A DNA stretch of 9,669 bases, taken from Actinomycetes bacterium. Lineage in GTDB: Bacteria > Actinomycetota > Actinomycetes > Propionibacteriales > Propionibacteriaceae. A program made the position numbers and the translations under genes. Positions 6,805 through 9,669 of the stretch are shown piece by piece. Location: assembly GCA_029778515.1 (NCBI GenBank), contig JAKOQD010000091.1:1-9669 (forward strand), given 5' to 3'. Numbering within the stretch: the first letter of the stretch is position 1; each line of letters starts with the position of its first letter. The notes under the pieces were generated by a model. It made no database searches. It saw nothing but the letters and a program-made list of their open reading frames with translations, and was not told the DNA's origin.

Positions 6805-6890
6805 ACAGTAAAGGGGACGGTCCCTTTTTTGGTTCACACCGAGCGTTCGGTGTGAACCAGTAAAGGAACCGTCTCCGTTCTTGTTCAGGC
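6799..6890. repeat. 92-bp near-perfect palindrome (REP/REPIN-like) spanning both stop codons
   Basis: Two 44-nt arms, 6799-6842 and 6847-6890, surround the loop GCGT. By hand count, 37 of 44 positions are Watson-Crick complementary and 3 more are G-T. The outer 9 bp (GCCTGAACA / TGTTCAGGC) and inner 12 bp (GGTTCACACCGA / TCGGTGTGAACC) are perfect; the middle 23 hold the mismatches. Each middle section is itself a small palindrome around GACGGT, flanked by GG/CC runs and A/T runs, so the element is an inverted pair of units. The rocD stop (6802-6804) and the yceI-gene stop (6885-6887) lie at mirror positions. It resembles REP-type motifs (AAAGGGGACGGT...CCCTTT) that I remember as common in bacteria; I could not check copy number. 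Confidence 0.9.
6811..6830 (+). terminator. rocD: Intrinsic terminator for rocD within the palindrome
   Basis: AAGGG pairs with CCCTT around a short GACGGT-containing loop and is followed by a run of T (CCCTTTTTT), 7 nt after the rocD stop. It is a plausible rho-independent terminator on the plus strand. The hairpin competes with the longer 6799-6890 fold. On the minus strand the same region lacks a comparable T run. Confidence 0.55.
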
Positions 6891-7430
6891 CTTGACGGCG
6901 GAAACCTCGAGCTCGAGGGTGACCTTGTCGCCGACCAGGACGCCGCCGGTCTCCAGCGCCGCGTTCCAGGTGAGGCCCCAGTCCTTGCGGTTGATGGTGA
7001 CCTGGCCCTCGAAGCCGGCGCGCTCGTTGCCGAACGGGTCGGTGGCCACGCCCTCGAACGTGAACGGCACAACGACCGGCCTGGTGATGTCCTTGATCGT
7101 CAGGTCGCCGGTCACCTCGACGGTCTGGTCGTCGGTCACCGCGAAATCGGTGGCCTTGAAGGTGATCGTCGGGTACTGGGCCGCGTCGAAGAAGTCCGGG
7201 CTGGCCAGGTGGCTGTCGCGGTTGGCGTCCCGGGTGTCGACGCTGGCGGTCTGGATGGTCACGTCCAGAGCGGAAGCGGACGGGTTGGCGCCGTCGATGG
7301 TCGCGGTCCCGGCGACCTCGTTGAACGCCCCCCGCACCTTGGCGATCATCGCGTGGCGAGCCACGAAGCCGACTCGCGAGTGCGAGGGGTCGAGGTTGTA
7401 GGTGCCGGACAGGTCCCGGATCGAAGTCAT
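6885..7430 (-). CDS. YceI-family protein (polyisoprenoid-binding lipocalin fold)
   Basis: 181 residues covering one whole YceI domain: GTYNLDPSHSRVGFVARH near the N-terminus, DVTIQTASVDTRDANRDSHL in the middle, then FFDAAQYPTITFKAT, GDLTIKDITRPV and INRKDWGLTWNAALETGGVLVGDKV towards the end. Family members form a beta barrel that holds a long isoprenoid or amide lipid, with roles in lipid or quinone transport and stress. Unlike E. coli YceI there is no signal peptide, so it should be cytoplasmic. I chose the ATG at 7430 because AAAGGAG lies 8-9 nt upstream. The open frame extends to a TTG at 7493, but that codon is inside the -35 box of a good promoter and cannot be the start. Convergent with rocD and divergent from gltA. 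Confidence 0.92.
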   Translation of the reverse strand: MTSIRDLSGTYNLDPSHSRVGFVARHAMIAKVRGAFNEVAGTATIDGANPSASALDVTIQTASVDTRDANRDSHLASPDFFDAAQYPTITFKATDFAVTDDQTVEVTGDLTIKDITRPVVVPFTFEGVATDPFGNERAGFEGQVTINRKDWGLTWNAALETGGVLVGDKVTLELEVSAVKA

Positions 7431-7464
7431 GTCGTGCTCTCCTTTGATTGAAGTCTCAAGTAAA

Positions 7465-7493
7465 ACCATAGTCGACGGTGATTGATCCGTCAA
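7465..7493 (-). promoter_or_regulatory. Sigma-70-type promoter of the yceI gene
   Basis: On the minus strand TTGACG (-35, plus-strand positions 7488-7493) and TATGGT (-10, positions 7465-7470) are separated by exactly 17 bp, which is close to consensus. The ribosome site AAAGGAG and the ATG at 7430 follow, giving a leader of about 25-30 nt. This is the best-formed promoter in the window. Confidence 0.75.
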
Positions 7494-7494
7494 C
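7471..7494. promoter_or_regulatory. Inverted repeat overlapping the yceI promoter (possible operator)
   Basis: GTCGACGG (7471-7478) and CCGTCAAC (7487-7494) form an inverted repeat with one mismatch and an 8-bp spacer. It covers the -35 box and the whole spacer of the yceI promoter, where a bound dimeric repressor would block RNA polymerase. No regulator is assigned. Confidence 0.4.
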
Positions 7495-7550
7495 TACTTC
7501 ACCTCCTGGGAGGGTACGCCGAAGCCCTGCCGCGGGTGGGTGGGGCGGGG

Positions 7551-7569
7551 TATTGTGACACCACTTACT
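7551..7569 (+). promoter_or_regulatory. gltA: Candidate gltA -10 box with overlapping TGTGA half-site
   Basis: TATTGT (7551-7556) fits TANNNT and would start transcription near 7563. Overlapping it, TGTGA (7554-7558), six bases, then TTACT (7565-7569) partly matches a CRP/GlxR-type site (TGTGA-N6-TCACA): the left half is perfect and the right half is weak. No -35 box is clear. Confidence 0.3.
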
Positions 7570-7573
7570 GAGC

Positions 7574-7597
7574 CGGACGCGCGCTGCCGCGCGTCCG
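7574..7597 (+). promoter_or_regulatory. gltA: Perfect 10-bp hairpin in the gltA leader
   Basis: CGGACGCGCG (7574-7583), loop CTGC, then CGCGCGTCCG (7588-7597): ten unbroken pairs, nine of them G-C. It ends 7 nt before the GGAGG ribosome site (7605-7609). No T run follows, so it is not a simple terminator. It could protect the 5' end or modulate ribosome loading. Confidence 0.7.
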
Positions 7598-7613
7598 ACG
7601 AGACGGAGGATGG

Positions 7614-8900
7614 ATGAGCAACGCGACCTTCAGCCGCGAAGGGGTATCCCTCGAACTCCCCTTGGCGGAAGCCACCGAGGGTAACGACGGCTACGACATC
7701 ACCAAATTGCTGGCGGCCACCGGAACCACCACCCTGGACGTCGGCTTCGCCAACACGGCGTCCTGCCGTTCCGCGATCACCTTCATCGACGGTGACGCGG
7801 GCATCCTGAGGTATCGCGGCTACCCGATCGAGCAACTGGCCGAGCACTCCAGCTTCCTGGAGGTCTCCTATCTGGTGCTCCACGGCGAGCTGCCCACCGC
7901 TGACCAGCTGGCCACCTTCTCGTCCAACATCGCCAAGTACCACCTGATCGACGAGCGGATGCGCGAGATGTTCCGCTCGCTGCCGCGCAAGTCGCACCCG
8001 ATGCCGGTGCTGGCCGCCGGACTGAATGCGCTGTCGACCTTCACCGCGTCCAAGTACGGCGAGGATTCGCTGCACGACCTCGATCGCGCCACCCACCTGC
8101 TGATGGGCTCGCTGCCCACCCTGGCCGCCTACGGCTACAAGACCTCGGTCGGCCAGCCGATGCTCTATCCCGACGATTCGCTGAGCTACATCGAGAACTT
8201 CCTGCGGCTCTCGTTCGGCGTGCCGACCGGGCCCTACCCCTTCGACGATGCGATCACCCGCGCGCTCGACGTGCTGCTGATCCTGCACGCCGACCACGAG
8301 CAGAACTGTTCGACGTCGACCGTCCGGATGGTCGGATCGTCCGGCGCCAACATTTACGTCTCGGTCGCGGCCGGGGTGAGCGCCCTATCCGGCCCGCTGC
8401 ACGGCGGCGCCAACCAGGCCGTGCTCGAGATGCTCAAGGGCATTCGCGACGAGGGCGGCGACGTGAAGAGCTACGTCGCCAAGGTGAAGGACAAGAAGGA
8501 CACCACCAAGCTGATGGGCTTCGGCCACCGGATCTACAAGAACTACGATCCGCGCGCCGCGATCGTGAAGAAGCACGCGGACGCGATCCTGAACACCTTG
8601 TCGGGCCACGATCAGCTGCTCGACCTCGCGGTGCAGCTGGAAGAGGCGGCGCTGTCCGATTCGTACTTCCAGGAGCGCAAGCTCTACCCGAACGTCGACT
8701 TCTACACCGGCCTGATCTACCAGGCGATGGGCTTCCCGCAGAACATGTTCACGGTGCTCTTCGCCCTGGGCCGGCTGCCCGGTTGGATCTCGCACTTCCG
8801 CGAGCAGGCCGGCGACCCCGCCACCAAGATCAACCGGCCGCGGCAGATCTACATCGGTGAGGTCGAGCGTCCCTACGTCCCGATGGAGCAGCGGGGGTAG
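7614..8900 (+). CDS. gltA: Citrate synthase (type II, hexameric-type)
   Basis: 428 residues, standard length. It condenses acetyl-CoA with oxaloacetate to citrate, the entry step of the TCA cycle. The N-terminal part contains DIDGD-like FIDGDAGILRYRGYPIEQLAE. Catalytic residues are visible: His263 in GPLHGGANQAV, His305 in MGFGHRIYKNYDPR and Asp362 in PNVDFYTG; LHADHEQNCSTSTVR (224-238) lines the substrate pocket. The SMART-type C-terminus PRQIYIGEVERPYVP fits the type II family rather than 2-methylcitrate synthases, which are shorter (about 370-390). An ATG at 7610 is in another frame; the one at 7614 is 4 nt after GGAGG. The stop codon is part of a strong hairpin (8893-8913). It is convergent with the fumarase gene. 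Confidence 0.97.
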   Translation: MSNATFSREGVSLELPLAEATEGNDGYDITKLLAATGTTTLDVGFANTASCRSAITFIDGDAGILRYRGYPIEQLAEHSSFLEVSYLVLHGELPTADQLATFSSNIAKYHLIDERMREMFRSLPRKSHPMPVLAAGLNALSTFTASKYGEDSLHDLDRATHLLMGSLPTLAAYGYKTSVGQPMLYPDDSLSYIENFLRLSFGVPTGPYPFDDAITRALDVLLILHADHEQNCSTSTVRMVGSSGANIYVSVAAGVSALSGPLHGGANQAVLEMLKGIRDEGGDVKSYVAKVKDKKDTTKLMGFGHRIYKNYDPRAAIVKKHADAILNTLSGHDQLLDLAVQLEEAALSDSYFQERKLYPNVDFYTGLIYQAMGFPQNMFTVLFALGRLPGWISHFREQAGDPATKINRPRQIYIGEVERPYVPMEQRG

Positions 8901-8913
8901 CGGGTCTACCCCC
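8893..8913 (+). terminator. gltA: Hairpin enclosing the gltA stop codon
   Basis: GGGGGTAG (8893-8900), loop CGGGT, CTACCCCC (8906-8913): eight perfect pairs. The TAG stop is the last triplet of the 5' arm. No T run follows, so it is either a GC-rich terminator-like hairpin or a 3'-end stabiliser. It would be melted whenever a ribosome reaches the stop. Confidence 0.55.
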
Positions 8914-8917
8914 AGCG

Positions 8918-8987
8918 AACTTCGCTCCCGAAAGTGACGCTTGCTCCCGAAAATTCGGGAGCGGGAGTCCCTTTCGGGAGCGAAGTT
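8918..8987. repeat. 70-bp palindrome made of four GCTCCCGAAA-type units
   Basis: Two 34-nt arms, 8918-8951 and 8954-8987, with AA in the middle. The outer 17 bp are perfect (the right arm reads CTTTCGGGAGCGAAGTT), the inner 9 bp are perfect, and 4 of the 8 between pair, so 30 of 34 are Watson-Crick with 2 more G-T. GCTCCCGAAA occurs directly at 8924-8933 and 8943-8952, and inverted at 8953-8962 (one change) and 8972-8981, each pair with a 19-bp pitch. The element lies between the convergent gltA and fumarase genes, 17 bp after the gltA stop. REPIN- or MITE-like; it may also terminate transcription. Confidence 0.88.
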
Positions 8988-9039
8988 GCCGTTGGCGGTG
9001 CTTTCAACCCCGATTGGTGGGCCCCAGCGACGGCTGATC

Positions 9040-9669
9040 TCAGCTGCGCGGGGACAACCCGATCAGCGTCGGACGGTTCACTTCGGCGAAGAAGTCGTTG
9101 CCCTTGTCGTCCACCACGATGAACGCCGGGAAGTCCTTCACCTCGATCTTCCAGATCGCCTCCATGCCCAGTTCCGGGTACTCGAGCAGCTCGACGCTGG
9201 TGATGCAGTCCTGCGCCAGCCGGGCAGCCGGGCCACCGATCGAGCCGAGGTAGAAGCCACCGTGCGCAGCGCAGGCGTCGGTCACAGCCTTCGAGCGGTT
9301 CCCCTTCGCCAGCATGATCATCGAGCCTCCGGCAGCCTGGAACTGGTCGACGTAGGAATCCATCCGTCCGGCGGTTGTCGGCCCGAACGAGCCGGACGGC
9401 ATCCCCTCGGGCGTCTTCGCCGGCCCGGCGTAGTAGACCGGGTGGTCCTTCAGGTACTGCGGCATCGGCTCGCCCGCGTCCAGGCGCTCCTTGATCTTGG
9501 CGTGCGCGATGTCGCGTCCGACGATCACCGTGCCGTGCAGCGAAAGCCGGGTCTTCACCGGGTACTTACTCAGCTCGGCGAGGATCTCCGGCATCGGCCG
9601 GCCGAGGTCGATCTCGACGACCGCGCTGTCTTCAAGGTGCTCGTCGGTCGTGTCGGGCATGAAGTGCGC
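9040..9669 (-). CDS. Class I (Fe-S) fumarate hydratase, C-terminal part (cut by window edge)
   Basis: The visible 209 codons match the C-terminal (beta) domain of iron-sulphur fumarases such as E. coli FumA/FumB, which interconvert fumarate and malate: [20 protein letters not shown], then [79 protein letters not shown] and [13 protein letters not shown]. Class I enzymes of the single-chain kind are about 550 residues, with the cluster-binding cysteines in the N-terminal domain, which lies beyond the window. The Met codon at 9660 is probably internal: the frame stays open upstream as Ala-His-Phe to the edge, matching the linker of single-chain enzymes, and no ribosome site is visible before it. 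A separate beta-subunit gene starting at 9660 is less likely. Close linkage to gltA fits a TCA-cycle neighbourhood. Confidence 0.92.
   Translation of the reverse strand, partial: AHFMPDTTDEHLEDSAVVEIDLGRPMPEILAELSKYPVKTRLSLHGTVIVGRDIAHAKIKERLDAGEPMPQYLKDHPVYYAGPAKTPEGMPSGSFGPTTAGRMDSYVDQFQAAGGSMIMLAKGNRSKAVTDACAAHGGFYLGSIGGPAARLAQDCITSVELLEYPELGMEAIWKIEVKDFPAFIVVDDKGNDFFAEVNRPTLIGLSPRS

Noticed and set aside
7431..7493. Longer YceI protein starting at TTG 7493
   Set aside because: The TTG is inside the -35 box of a good promoter, and AAAGGAG precedes the ATG at 7430.
7494..8297. Antisense open frame within citrate synthase
   Set aside because: Shadow of gltA with Gln/Val/Gly-rich composition and no domain; the strong gltA reading frame explains it.
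8910..9030. Nine-bp direct repeat CCCCAGCGA at 8910-8918 and 9022-9030 flanking the second palindrome, as a target duplication
   Set aside because: The right copy is 35 bp beyond the palindrome and the enclosed segment has no matching termini; chance is likely in GC-rich DNA.
8934..9122. Small plus-strand frame across the second palindrome into the fumarase 3' end
   Set aside because: It starts inside the palindrome, has no ribosome site and overlaps the fumarase coding sequence antisense.
9040..9660. Free-standing fumarase beta subunit starting at the Met codon at 9660
   Set aside because: The frame remains open to the window edge with residues fitting the interdomain linker of single-chain class I fumarases; no ribosome site is seen.

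Overview
The window is high-GC DNA (roughly two thirds G+C by eye) with compact, mostly housekeeping genes. The gene set, the GTG start and the apparently leaderless starts suggest an actinobacterium. A member of the Propionibacteriales is my best guess, but this rests on gene content and no taxonomic marker is present.

Layout from left to right. (1) At 1-78 (-) is the first part of an IS1380-like transposase cut by the window edge, so an insertion sequence sits just upstream of the next gene. (2) At 229-2452 (+) is a two-gene unit with an 8-bp overlap: a MerR-type regulator with a cobalamin-binding domain (LitR/CarH class) and a class I DNA photolyase. Together they read as a blue-light/UV response module. 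(3) At 3950-2469 (-) are a universal stress protein and a lipoprotein polysaccharide deacetylase (CE4), convergent with the photolyase. (4) At 4205-6804 (+) are a P-loop protein of the cyclic 2,3-diphosphoglycerate synthetase-like family (COG2403) and ornithine aminotransferase (rocD). (5) At 7430-6885 (-) is a YceI-family lipocalin-fold protein. (6) At 7614-8900 (+) is citrate synthase (gltA). (7) At 9669-9040 (-) is the C-terminal part of a class I (Fe-S) fumarase, cut by the window edge.

The most unusual material lies between the genes. Two of the three convergent gene junctions carry a large, nearly continuous palindrome. One at 6799-6890 has 44-nt arms and places the stop codons of rocD and the yceI gene at mirror-image positions. 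One at 8918-8987 has 34-nt arms and is built from four copies of a GCTCCCGAAA-type unit with a 19-bp pitch. Both look like REP/REPIN- or MITE-type elements that may also act as two-way terminators. gltA also has a strong hairpin in its leader and another over its stop codon, so its transcript is structured at both ends.

Functionally, gltA and fumarase belong to the TCA cycle and rocD feeds ornithine carbon to glutamate. The light/stress genes (litR, phr, usp) form the left half. I see no CRISPR array, tRNA, rRNA, phage gene or obvious defence system. The novelty here is in the palindromes, the divergent COG2403 protein, and the apparent replacement of a light-response ligand in the B12 photoreceptor.
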